A stretch of DNA of 64,000 nucleotides, from the NCBI GenBank assembly GCA_032871835.1, contig CM065296.1, positions 54,961,288 to 55,025,287 on the forward strand, written 5' to 3'. This document shows, piece by piece, positions 45,531-56,540 of this stretch (position 1 is the stretch's first letter; the number at the start of each line of letters is the position of its first letter). A program made the translations under genes and the position numbers. The DNA comes from Dipteronia dyeriana. Its lineage: Eukaryota; Streptophyta; Magnoliopsida; Sapindales; Sapindaceae. Under the pieces are notes generated by a model that saw only the letters and a program-made list of their open reading frames with translations, ran no database searches and was not told the DNA's origin.

Positions 45531-45914
45531 AAACAATATAATCTTAAAAATATATTGTTGACTCAAAACTTATCGGTCAAAACGTAATTAAAGTTAAAAT
45601 TGAATGTTTTGCCCATAGTAATAGGATGATGTTAAAAGATGTATTTACCCTCCTACTTGTGACACATGCTATTATAGTGGAAATTGTGAGATATGTCATT
45701 TTTTTTATTGTATTTTGTGATGATGTCACCAATTTAATAACTTAAGTTTAAAAGGCACATATTATGGTGAACTACATAAGTTGCCCCTAAACTTTTATTT
45801 GTAAAAGACAAGTTTTTGAAATCCTTTGTATCTCTCCAAAAAAGTTGTTTAAAAACTTGTATCTATCTCTCTCCAAAAAACAAAGTTGTCTCGTTCCAGA
45901 ATCTGCACAAGAAG

Positions 45915-46429
45915 GTAACTAATATTTATGATCTCGTATATTATCTTTTTTGTTTTCATACATTTCCGATATTTTGCATGCATTTCTGTGTTGTAGGAAC
46001 ATGTATCAACATTTAATAGATCCGAGTATTTTTCAAGTGCAACCGAGAATATATAAAGAAGAATCGAGCATATTTGTTATTGTACCGAGGTTTTATATAT
46101 TTTGAAAAAAACTAGATTATTTGGAAAAAATGCTCGATTAGTTCAAAAAATGCTCGATAATTTGAAGAATATTTTCGATTCCTTGAAAAAGTTCTCGATC
46201 CATTTGGAAAAAGTTCTCGATCCCTTGAAGATGTTCTCGATCCCTTGAAAAAGTTCTCGATCCATTTGGAAAAAGCTCGATCCCTTACAATAACTTCTTG
46301 ATCCGTTTCCAAAGTTTGATAACGTTTTCGATCCCTTACACTTAATAAATTTTTTTAATTCTTAATAATTGCAAAATTAATTTAATTTTTTAATTTGTTA
46401 ATAGTGGTTTGTAATGATGATTTTCACAG
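45915..46429 (+). other. 5' UTR intron of mudrA with shortened left array, unit 2
   Basis: GTAACTAAT donor at 45,915 and TTTTCACAG acceptor ending at 46,429. The array (about 46,110-46,310) has about eight motif copies, against about fourteen in unit 1. Confidence 0.6.
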
Positions 46430-46433
46430 GATA

Positions 46434-47347
46434 ATGGATCGGGTGAGAATAGTCATATCTTACAATGGTCGATGGGAGCAATTACCTGATGAAAATTAGA
46501 GATTTTTCGGTTCCGAAAACCATGGAATGTATGTGTCAAAGAATATGACTTGCGAAGAGCTAGTGATCGTGCAACCCATTGTGAAGTACGATGTCAACAA
46601 ATACATTATTGATCTACAATCTATATCAATCGTTCCCGGGACAACATGTCGCACTTTTATAAGAAACGACAATGATGTTTTGTTTATGTTGGGGGAAGAT
46701 AGGATGATCCCTCAAGTATGTGTTAGTCTAATTGAGAGGGCAACAACAAATGTGATAGCTGAAGATACCCATGGTCGTGGAAACACCTAACAACTTCGAT
46801 AGTCAGGCAGAAGCAACCAATTGTTCACAGAAAGAAGTGGAAACAAAGAGCAACAAAACATGTGTGGTGTCCCACCGAAAGTAGCTGACCATGGTTTTAT
46901 ACCTGGACCTCAATTAGATGAGTTCTTTGGTTTTCAAATTGAAATGAATGATGGGCAGTACAACCACCAATACAATGAGATGTACAATGACATGAATAAT
47001 GAGCAACAATGAACCGAATTTATTGCCAATTCTTGAAGTGGATAATGAAGCAAATTTACGTCCGGTAAATAATGTAGAGAACAAAGAGGAAGATAAAGAA
47101 CCTATCCAAACAGAAAGACGCGCAAGACATGTACACAGATGTAGTTCTAGTGCAATAGAAATAGCTGGGACCTTTGAGGTCCGGCCTAATGTAACTGAAG
47201 CTTATTCTGACAATGTCATAATGTGGGTAATTTCAGGAGCAGAATCATACTCTTTTGGGATGGGTGGAAGTAGGAACTTGGTAGAAGACGAACCAACAAA
47301 CATGATATATAAAAGGCAATTTTTTCCTAGTAAAAAGGATTTAAAGA
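46434..47347 (+). pseudogene. MULE transposase (mudrA-like), unit 2, N-terminal half
   Basis: MDRVRIVISYNGRWEQLPDE, stop, then GMYVSKNMTCEELVIVQ, QSISIVPGTTCRTFIRND, GEDRMIPQVCVSLIERA, the same -1 break near 46,995 as in unit 1, an acidic linker, and KKDLKR, where the CRM-like element interrupts it. The gene resumes at 54,499. Confidence 0.85.
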
Positions 47348-47352
47348 GATTA
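47348..47352. repeat. Target site duplication of the CRM-like element, left copy
   Basis: GATTA, repeated at 54,494-54,498. Without the insert the two mudrA halves join exactly as in the undisturbed unit 1 copy (29,476-29,480). Confidence 0.95.
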
Positions 47353-48316
47353 TGATGAGGACCAACCATTTGATCACAATTCGGCTAAGGTTGGAAAAGA
47401 TCCAGATTATTTAACCATTCATGGAGGACCAATAACAAGAGCTAAAGCTAAAAGGATGAAAGAAGCATTAACTTGTTTAATGGAAAGCATTTGGAAGGAG
47501 CAAGCTAGTCAAGATTTGGTCAAGGTTCTAAGGATGCAAGAAGAGTATAAAATGGTTAACATGTTTCAAACAAGTCCAAATCCGAAGACAAGAGTCCAGC
47601 CTTGTTAAAATGAAGTATTCTAGCCTATCTTGAAGAATAAAAGGCCATTCAGCCATGTTGGGTTTTGTGAGCCTATTTTATAAATAGTTTGGGTTTAATT
47701 ATGTTGGGTTTTGTGGGATTATTTTCTGATTAGTTTGTGTTTTAATTGTGTTGGGTTTTATTTTGTTAAGTGTGATTTCATGTGTTTTTTGATTAGGAAT
47801 AAGGAGTTACAAAGGCTAAATAATTTATGGCCATTATTCATGGTCTAAATGTCATTTAGTGGGAGGTTACACATTTAATGGGCAGTTATATTTGTGTTGT
47901 ATTGTCCTTGGCCTTTGTTCTATATAAACAAGGCTGCTTTTTCTATGTAAGGCAGAGATTTGAGTAATATAAACTTATTTGAGCACTTTGTGAGTGTTTT
48001 GTTTTTAAGTTCTTGCACGAACTTTTGAACTTATCAAGCTTATTCAGCTTGTGGCGTTCAACAACCTCAAAATCTTTGTTTTGCCTTTAAACTTATCAAA
48101 CTTCATAGTTTGTGGCGTTATGGGGAAATCAAAGTGCTGTTCTAATTAGCTTTTATCATCATTCCATTGATAAAATGATTAGAATAGTTTCTCTTACTTC
48201 AATCTTGAACGATCGGGTTTGTTTCAATTAGTTGGAGGGTGTTAAATTGCATTCCATATGTATCATAGCTCTTTAGCTATTGGGGTGTATGGTTGCTAAG
48301 TTAATGATTTCCATCA
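47353..48316 (+). repeat. 5' LTR of the CRM-like element
   Basis: 964 bp, TGATGAGGACC...TTTCCATCA. It lacks one of the roughly 40 bp TGGGTTTTGTGGGCTTATTT-type repeats that the 3' LTR has near 53,890-53,940. Confidence 0.95.
47931..47938 (+). promoter_or_regulatory. TATA box in the 5' LTR
   Basis: TATATAAA followed by CAAGGCTGC; the equivalent place in the 3' LTR reads TATGTAAA. Confidence 0.55.
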
Positions 48317-48319
48317 TTT

Positions 48320-48331
48320 TGGTATCAGAGC
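48320..48331 (+). other. Primer-binding site of the CRM-like element
   Basis: TGGTATCAGAGC, exact initiator tRNA-Met complement, three bases after the LTR. Confidence 0.95.
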
Positions 48332-48956
48332 TTGGCTCAAGTTTGAGGTTTGCATATCCAATTATTTGTTGTTCTTTTAGTTTTTTTTATCACTTTCTTT
48401 TCTTCTTCATCTTATAGCACCGTATCTATAATTCATCTTAATTGTTGTATTTCTTGAGGTTATTATCATTCTTCTTTGTTTTCCGCAAAAAAAAAAGAAA
48501 AAAAAAACAACAAAAAAAAGTATTGCGGATTCAAAGAATTCTTGCAAAATTCCAAAAATCTTTTTTTATTCATATCATTCTTGTTTCGGTTTGGAAAATA
48601 TTTAAATATTGTCTTCTTAACCAAAACAAACAAAATTCTTGTTGGGAGAGAAATTGATATTTCAGTTCTAATCTTTGTTTACTTTAAGTGGCCTACCTTT
48701 TGTTTGTTTTTTTTACACCTACCCAATTTTACTCCGTTGAATTTTCCATAATCTGAATTGTTTGTTTAAAAGGACCTTAGTTAATCTAAGAACCCAAAGA
48801 ACAAAACAAGATAGGTAAAAGACAAGAGTGGCGAGATTAGCATCGAGAAAAGACAAATAATTGTGTGAAATACGAGTGGTATGAATCAATTATTTGAGAG
48901 AAACACGTAAGGGAGTGATTGTGAGGTTGTTCTAACTTTTTTTTCAGGTTTTAAAC
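48332..48956 (+). other. Leader of the CRM-like element
   Basis: About 625 bases with an A-rich run near 48,486-48,520; no gene. Short frames within it have no domain. Confidence 0.6.
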
Positions 48957-51900
48957 ATGTCTAACAAAGATAAAGAAGTGAGTTCTTCCTTAAATGATCA
49001 AGTGATTCAAGCAATGCAGCGACAATTTGAACGTATGTTCAAAGTGATGGGAGATGTAGGAGATCGTCTAGAAAGACATGATGAAGCAATTACCAGATTG
49101 CAAAGAGAACCATGACGTGGAAGACAACCAGCCTTTGTCAATGATGTATATGATGATGGAGAAGACACGGATGATGGCCAAGCTACCATAATTGGTCTAG
49201 ACGTTAATCCTAGAAGACAAGCTAGGAGAGGACGTTTTAATGGTGTGGACCGAAACATAGGCAGCATCAAAATGAAAATTCCTCATTTTCAAGGGAAGAA
49301 CAATCCGGATGCCTATTTGGAATGGGAACGAAAAGTGGAGTTGATCTTTGAATGTCATAACTACTCCGAAGAGAAAAAGGTAAAACTAGCTGCTGTTGAA
49401 TTTTATGATTATGCTATTGTTTTGTGGGATCAATTGTGTATAGACATGCGTAGAAATGGTGAAAGACCCGTAGAGACTTGGTTGGAGATGAAACAAATCA
49501 TGAGGAGGAGATTTGTCCCTAGCCATTACTATAGGGATTTGCATCAACGGTTACAAACTTTGACACAAGGTTCCAAGAGTGTAGAAGAATATCACAAGGA
49601 AATGGAGATAGCCATGATAAGGGATAATGTGGAGGAGGACCGTGAGGCCACCATGGCTCGGTTTTTGAGTGGTTAAACAAGAACATTGCTGATCTTGTGG
49701 AGTTGCAACATTATGTGGAGATTGAGGACATGGTGGGTGTGGCCATGAAGATTGAAAGGCAACTCAAAAGAAAAGGATGATTCAAAACCTTATTCAGGTT
49801 CTTCTTCTTCTTGGAAACCGAATTGGAATAAAAAGGATGATAAACCCATTGTTAAGCCTAAAATTGATGAAACTAAAAGCAAAAATGAAATAGGCAGCAA
49901 AGGTAGAGGTAAGAATCAACATAATCAAACTAGAGGCATTAAGTGTTTTAAGTGCCTTGGACATGGTCATGTGTCAAGTGAATGTCCTAATAAAAGGGCA
50001 ATGATCATGAGGGATGGGACAGTTGAATCAGAAAGTGAGAGAGAGGATGAATATGACATGCCACACTTAGAAGATGCTAGTGATGTAGAGTATGCTAGTG
50101 GAGAAAATTTGGTTGTACAACGCACACTTAGTTTGCAAATTAAAAATAATGAACATGGTGAGCAATGTGAAAATTTGTTTCATACTTATTGTTTGATTGC
50201 TAACATGTTGTGTAATGTAATTGTTGATAGTGGAAGTTGTACAAATGTGGCAAGTACCTTGCTTGTAGAGAAACTGAAATTATCTACTATTAAACATCCA
50301 AAACCATACAAGTTACAATGGTTGAATGATAGTGGTGTTGTGAAGGTAAATCGGCAAGTGTTGATTTCTTTTTCAATTGGTAGATATAAGGATGATGTTT
50401 GGTGTGATGTGGTACCTATGTATGCTGGTCACATGTTATTGGGGAGACCATGGCAATATGATCGAAGGGTAATGCATGATGGGTTTAAGAACCGTTATTC
50501 TTTGATCATGGAGGGACAGAAATACCAACTTGGACCTTTGCCTCCAAAGACAATTTTTGAAGACCAGATATGCATAAAACAGCAATATGAAGAGCTTGAA
50601 TCTTCATTAGCTGAAACTTTGGGAAGGGAGTAAGAAAGAGAGAAAAAAAAAGGTGAGTTGAGTGGTAAAAATGAGAGCAATGGGAAACACAAGGGGAGAG
50701 AAAACAAGGAAGGCTTGAGTGAAAGAAAAATGAGTGTTTATACAAAAATGAGTGATATGAAGAAAGCATTAACCATGAGGCAGCCCTTACTTGTACTTAT
50801 GTACAAGGATGTTTTAATTGTTTCTAACGAAATTAACAAGAGTTTGCCTAGTGTTATTGTTGATCTTTTACAGAAAAATGAGGATCTCTTTCCCGAAGAT
50901 GTTCCTATTGGTTTGCCACCAATTAGAGGAATTGAAAATCAAATTGATTTCATTCTGGATGCAAGCATACCAAATAGGCCAGCATATAGATGCAACCCCG
51001 AAGAGACCAAGGAAATCCAAAAGCAAGTAAGTGAGCTTATGGAAAAGGGATATGTACGTGAAAGCATGAGTCTATGTGCCGTTCCTGTTTTGTTGGTACC
51101 TAAAAAGGATGGTTCTTGGAGAATGTGCGTTGATTGTCGAGCCATCAACAAAATCACGGTAAAGTATAGACATCCTATCCCTAGGTTAGATGATATGTTG
51201 GATGAATTGCATGGTTCTTGTTTGTTTTCAAAGATTGATTTAAAATCTGGATATCATCAAATAAGAATGCATGAGGGTGATGAATGGAAAACCGCTTTCA
51301 AAACTAAACATAGTCTATATGAATGGTTAGTAATGCCTTTTGGCCTAACTAACGCACCTAGTACTTTTATGAGATTGATGAACCATGTTTTACGTGCTTA
51401 CATTGGAAAGTTTGTAGTAGTTTATTTTGATGATATACTTGTGTATAGCAAAAATTTAGACGAGCACGTAACACATTTAAAGGTTGTTTTTGATGTGCTT
51501 AGAAAAGAAAAGTTATATGCTAATCTAAAGAAATGCATTTTTTGCACTAATGAACTTACTTTTCTTGGTTATGTTGTTAATGATAAAGGAATACATGTTT
51601 ATCAAGAAAAAGTGAAAGTAATTAGGGAGTGGCCGAATCCCACTTGTGTTAGTAATGTAAGGAGTTTTCATGGTCTTGCTAGCTTTTTTAGGAGATTCAT
51701 TAAGGATTTTTCTACCATTGTTGTGCCATTAACTGAATGCATCAAAAAGAATGTGGAATTTAGGTGTGGTAAAGAATAAGATGATGCTTTTAACTTGCTT
51801 AAACACCAACTTAGTTCAGCACCTTTGCTTGCTTTGCCTAACTTTGCTAAAACTTTTGAGATTGAGTGTGATGCAAGTGGAATAGGTATTGGAGGAGTTT

Positions 51901-53753
51901 TAATGCAAGAGGGAAAATCCATTGCATTCTTTAGTGAGAAGCTAAGTGGAGCAAGTCTTAACTACCCGATGTATGATAAGGAGTTTTATGCCTTGGTGAG
52001 AGTGTTAGAGACATGGCAACACTATCTTTGGCACAAGGAATTCATTATACACACCGATCATGAGTCCTTGAAATATCTCAAAGGACAAGGAAAGCTAAGC
52101 CGTAGGCATGCAAAATGGGTGGAGTTTATTGAATCATTTCCATACATCATCAAGTACAAACAAGGTAAGAAGAATGTGGTTGTCGATGCTCTTTCTAGAA
52201 GGTATGCTCTAATTTCTAAACTTGATGCAAAATTATTGGGTTTTGAATACATTAAAGACTTATACAATTCTGACTTTGATTTTGCTAATGTTTATGAGGC
52301 ATGTGAGCAAGTGGGTTTTGACAAGTTCTTTAGGCATGATGGTTTTCTTTTCAAAGAAAACAAGTTGTGTGTTCCTAGATGTTCAATGAGAGAATTGCTT
52401 GTGAGAGAGGCACATATTGGCTGGTTAATAGGGCATTTTGGAGTTAAAAAGACTTTGGGCGTGTTAAGTGATCATTTCTTTTGGCCACACATGAAAAGAG
52501 ACGTTGAGAGAACATGTGAGAGATGCATTACTTTCAAACGAGCTAAATCTAAAGTAATGCCTCATGGGCTGTATACTCCTCTTCCTATACCTAGTGAGCC
52601 TTGGGTTGACATATCAATGGACTTTGTCTTGGGATTACCTAGGTCAAAAGGGGGGAGAGATTCTATTTTTGTTGTTGTTGACAGGTTCAGTAAGATGGCG
52701 CATTTCATTCCTTGCCACAAAACAGATGATGCAACATTTGTTGCGGGGCTGTTCTTTTGAGAAATTGTGAGGTTACACGAAATTCCAAGGACAATTGTGA
52801 GTGATAGAGATGTGAAGTTCCTTAGCCACTTTTGGAAAACGCTTTGGAGAAAGTTGGGTACAAAGCTGCTGTATTCAACCACTTGTCATCCACAAACAGA
52901 TGGACAAACAGAGGTGGTAAACAAAACTTTATCAATGCTTTTGAGGGCCATAATTCAAAGGAATTTGAAGAATTGGGAGGAATGTTTGCCACATGTGGAG
53001 TTTGCTTATAATCGAAGTGTGCATGCTACAACAAACCATTCACCATTTAAAGTTGTGTACGGGTTCAATCCATTATCTCCTATGGATTTACTACATTTAC
53101 CTTTGGAAAGAGCTAATTTGGATGGTAACCAAAAAGCTGATATTGTCAAAGCCTTGCATGAAAAGGTGCGCACACAAATTGAAAAGAAAACTCTACAATA
53201 TGAGAAGCAACACAACAAGGGCCGTAAGCAAGTAGTATTTAAACCTGGTGATTGGGTTTGGGTACACTTGAGGAAGGAAAGATTTCCTAGCCAACGAAAG
53301 TCTAAACTCATGCCAAGAGGGGATGGACCATTTCGAGTCCTTCAAAGAATCAATGACAATGCATACAAGCTGGAACTACCAAGTGAGTATGGCAATGTTA
53401 GTGCAACTTTCAATGTTTCTGATTTGTCTTTGTTTGATGTAGGTGATGAAGGTGCTGATTCGAGAACGAATCCTTTTGAGGAAAGGGGGAATGATAAGGA
53501 CCAGCCAGTTGATTACAATTCGGCTAAGGTTGGAAAAGATCCAGATCCTTTAACCGTTCATGGAGGACCAATAACAAGAGCTAAAGCTAAAAGGATGAAA
53601 GAAGCCTTAACTTGTTTAATGGAAAGCATTTTGAAGAAGCAAGCTAGTCAAGTTTTGGTCAAGGTTCTAAGGATGCAAGAAGAGTATAAAATGGTTAACA
53701 TGTTTCAAACAAGTCCAAATCCCGAAGACAAGAGTCCAGCCTTGTTAAAATGA
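48957..53753 (+). pseudogene. Gag-pol polyprotein of the CRM-like element, four nonsense mutations
   Basis: A single frame of 1599 codons from ATG 48,957. It holds gag (PHFQGKNNPDAYLEWERKVE), the CCHC knuckle CFKCLGHGHVSSEC near residue 330 and protease DSGS near 424. RT has [19 protein letters not shown] and YFDDIL near 825. RNase H has [11 protein letters not shown] and [10 protein letters not shown]. Integrase has [10 protein letters not shown]...CERC, then [14 protein letters not shown] and QTEVVN as the DDE set, then the GPF/Y tail. In-frame stops are at 49,113 (TGA), 50,631 (TAA), 51,777 (TAA) and 52,758 (TGA). Each fits a C-to-T change of CGA or CAA. Two compensating indels lie near 49,672 and 49,770. 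The last 87 or so residues are encoded in the 3' LTR. Confidence 0.9.
53478..53491 (+). other. Polypurine tract of the CRM-like element
   Basis: GAGGAAAGGGGGAA directly before the 3' LTR; it also encodes residues EERGN of the polyprotein. Confidence 0.9.
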
Positions 53754-54493
53754 AGTATTCTAGCCTATCTTGAAGAATAAAAGGCCATTCAGCCATGTTG
53801 GGTTTTGTGGGCCTATTTTATAATTAGTTTGGGTTTAATTATGTTGGGTTTTGTGGGCTTATTTTCTGATTAGTTTGGGTTTTAATTGTGTTGGGTTTTG
53901 TGGGCTTATTTTATGAATAGTTTGGGTTTTTGTGTTGGGTTTTATTTTGTTAAGTGTGAGTTCATGTGTTCTTTGATTAGGAATAAGGAGTTACAAAGGC
54001 TGAATACTTTATGGCTATTATTCATGGTCTAAATGTCATTTAGTGGGAGGCTACACATTTAATGGGCAGTTATATTTGTGTTGTATTGTCCTTGGCCTTT
54101 GTTCTATGTAAACAAGGCTGTTTTTTCTATGTAAGGCAGAGATTTGAGTAATATAAACTTATTTGAGCACTTTGTGAGTGTTTTGTTTTTAAGTTCTTGC
54201 ATGAACTTTGGAACTTATCAAGAGCTTGTGGCGTTCAACAACCTCAAAATCTTTGTTTTGCCTTTAAACTTATCAAACTTCATAGTTTGTGGCTTTATGG
54301 GGAAATCAAAGTGTTGTTCTTATTAGCTTTTATCATCATTCCACTGATAAAGTGATTAGAATAGTTTCTCTTACTTCAATCTTGAACGATCGGGTTTGTT
54401 TCAATTAGTTGGAGGGTGTTAAATTGCATTCCATATGTATCATAGCTCTTTAGCTATTGGGGTGTATGGTCGCTAAGTTAATGATTTCCATCA
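53492..54493 (+). repeat. 3' LTR of the CRM-like element
   Basis: 1002 bp, TGATAAGGACC...TTTCCATCA, followed by the right GATTA target duplication (54,494-54,498). Confidence 0.95.
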
Positions 54494-54498
54494 GATTA
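54494..54498. repeat. Target site duplication of the CRM-like element, right copy
   Basis: GATTA, partner of 47,348-47,352. Confidence 0.95.
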
Positions 54499-56323
54499 GT
54501 TGGGCATTTTGCATTACGGCACAACTTCGAGTGGAAGGTGAAAAGGTCGAACAAGACAACGTTATATCGGGTTTGTTTGATGGACAACTATACGTGGAAG
54601 TTAAGAACGGTGAGGAGAGATGAAGCAACATACTTCCAAGTAAAAAGTTTTTTCAACGAACACACTTGTCCGTTAGAGGAGATTCACCGTCACCATAGAC
54701 AAGCTAGTGCAGCCATAATTGGAGAAGTGGTTGCACCTAGATTGCAACAACAGGATGGTCGACTAATTCCTCCTAAAGACATAATCACCGGCATGAAAAC
54801 AATGTATGGCATTCAAATCATGTACAGTAAGGCGTATCATGCTCTCGATTATGTGTTATTACTCACCTATGGAACGCATGAGGAAACCTTCCAACAACAT
54901 CATTCGGTTACCTGTTGGAAGAAAAAAATCTTGGAACAATCACTGACTTACAGTGCGACGAAGATGGTAATTTCCTCTACTTTGTCATGTCGTTGGGTGC
55001 CTCACTTAGAGGATTCCGGAGGTGTCCGCGTCCAGTTATTGCCGTTAATGGTACCCATTTAAAGGGAATATTCGGGGGTACAATGTTTGTTGCAACTGCA
55101 CAAAATGGGAATGAATAGGTTTATCCCATTGCTTTTGGCTACGGTGTATTAGAGAACAACCTATCATGGGAGTGGTTTTTGGATTGCTTGAAAGGTGCCC
55201 TTGGCCATATAGATGATTTGGTTTTCATTTCTGATCGTCAGGCAAGCATTGAAGTACAGATTTCTAAAGTGTTTCCTTATGCCACCCATACAGTGCTGGA
55301 ACTTTTCTGAAAATATTAAAAAGCGATATCAGAAAAAAAGATTTTGCCACAATAATGGACAAAGCAGCCCGAGCGTACACTGATTTGGAATACAACCGGC
55401 ACATAGAAGAGTTACGAAACTTGCACCGAATGCATATGATTATGTAATTGATGTCGGTCCACACAAGTGGTCCCGTGTACACTGCCCCAACAGGAAGTAC
55501 ATAGTGATGACAACAAATGCTGGAAAATGCATAAACTCATGCTTGAAATTTGCACGGCAACTGGCTATGTTGACTCTGGCAGAGTTCATTAGGAATATGC
55601 TACAACATTGGTTTCATGATCGTTATATCGTTGAACAGTACATGCGTCATCAGTTGACCGATGCAACACATCTTGTGATCCCAAAACGAGTGGAGAAGTG
55701 CAATATTATGACCGTAAATCTAGTTGACTTGAACAAATTCTCTGGGAAGCGGTCAGGAATATAGTGGATCATTGACCTAGCCCGAAAGACTTGCACATTC
55801 AACAAATTTCAAATGGACCAGCTTCCATGTTCTCACGCGCTTGCTGCCGTAAGGCACATCATACGTTTCAGTATACAGTTAATATTACTGCAACGCGAAT
55901 CACATTGTTTTCATTGTTTTTATAGAGACTGAAACATGGATTTCACCTCCCCGTGTGCGGACTTCTACCAGAGACAGACACTTATTTACTCGTACTCGTT
56001 CCCTATTATGCAGGTTGGACATCCTTCCACATGGGTTGTGCCATCTGACATCGCTGAGAGGGTGGTTTTGAATCCAATCTCCAGGAGACAAGAAAGATGC
56101 CCAAGGGCGGGCCGACATATATCATCTTGAGATGACAACTATACAAAATTGTAGAAGATGTGGACAACCAGGGCACAATTCCAGGAGATGTTCTAACCCA
56201 GCTTTGATTAATGAAGGTCCGAGCAGAGTTGTTCCTAAGGAATATTGAAATAAGTGTAGCATCTGTCATACAGAAGGCCACAACAGACAGACTTGCCCGA
56301 CCAGATACTCCACCGTGGAATGA
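54499..56323 (+). pseudogene. MULE transposase (mudrA-like), unit 2, C-terminal half with catalytic core
   Basis: LVGHFALRHNFEWKVKRSNK, CLMDNYTWKLRTVRRDEATY, NEHTCPLEEIH, then the core that unit 1 lacks: TGMKTMYGIQIMYSKAYHAL, a frameshift, and PVIAVNGTHLKG, where the first catalytic Asp (DGTH in the family) is Asn. A TAG interrupts GNE/VYPIAFGYG. Then EWFLDCLKGALGHIDDLVFI, SDRQASIE, GPHKWSRVHCPNRKYIVMTTN, AEFIRNMLQHWFHDR, SWIM-like CTFNKFQMDQLPCSH and two knuckles (CRRCGQPGHNSRRC, CSICHTEGHNRQTC), TGA 56,321-56,323. Not functional. Confidence 0.85.
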
Positions 56324-56540
56324 TTTTAGGTGTTATGATGATAACATTGTGAAATTTAGTACTCGTATGACATGTTCAATAACTGAATTTCAATTATAAT
56401 TAAATAGGATTTCCAATTACTGTTAAACTTGTGATTTATGATAGTTGAAAAGGAAACAAAAATTAAAGGAAATTTTTATTTCAATGTAAAAAAAAAATTA
56501 CCACAAAATGGTACATGTATAGAAGAATTACTATATAAAA

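Larger units (their letters stand above)
47353..54493 (+). mobile_element. Complete Ty3/gypsy chromovirus, CRM-like, 7.14 kb
   Basis: LTRs at 47,353-48,316 and 53,492-54,493 with TG...CA ends, GATTA target duplications, tRNA-Met primer site, one gag-pol frame and a polypurine tract. The pol order protease-RT-RNase H-integrase and a GPF/Y-type integrase tail (GDGPFRVLQRINDNAYKLE) fit chromoviruses. The reading frame runs through the polypurine tract into the 3' LTR and ends GPITRAKAKRMKEAL..., a layout known from the CRM (centromeric) clade. The LTRs differ at a few dozen positions plus indels by eye, so the insertion is not very recent. Clade assignment needs a tree. Confidence 0.85.

Noticed and set aside
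53320..53480. Canonical chromodomain at the end of the CRM-like integrase
   Set aside because: No chromodomain aromatic pattern visible after the GPF/Y region; the tail instead carries GPITRAKAK, so only a CRM-like label is used.
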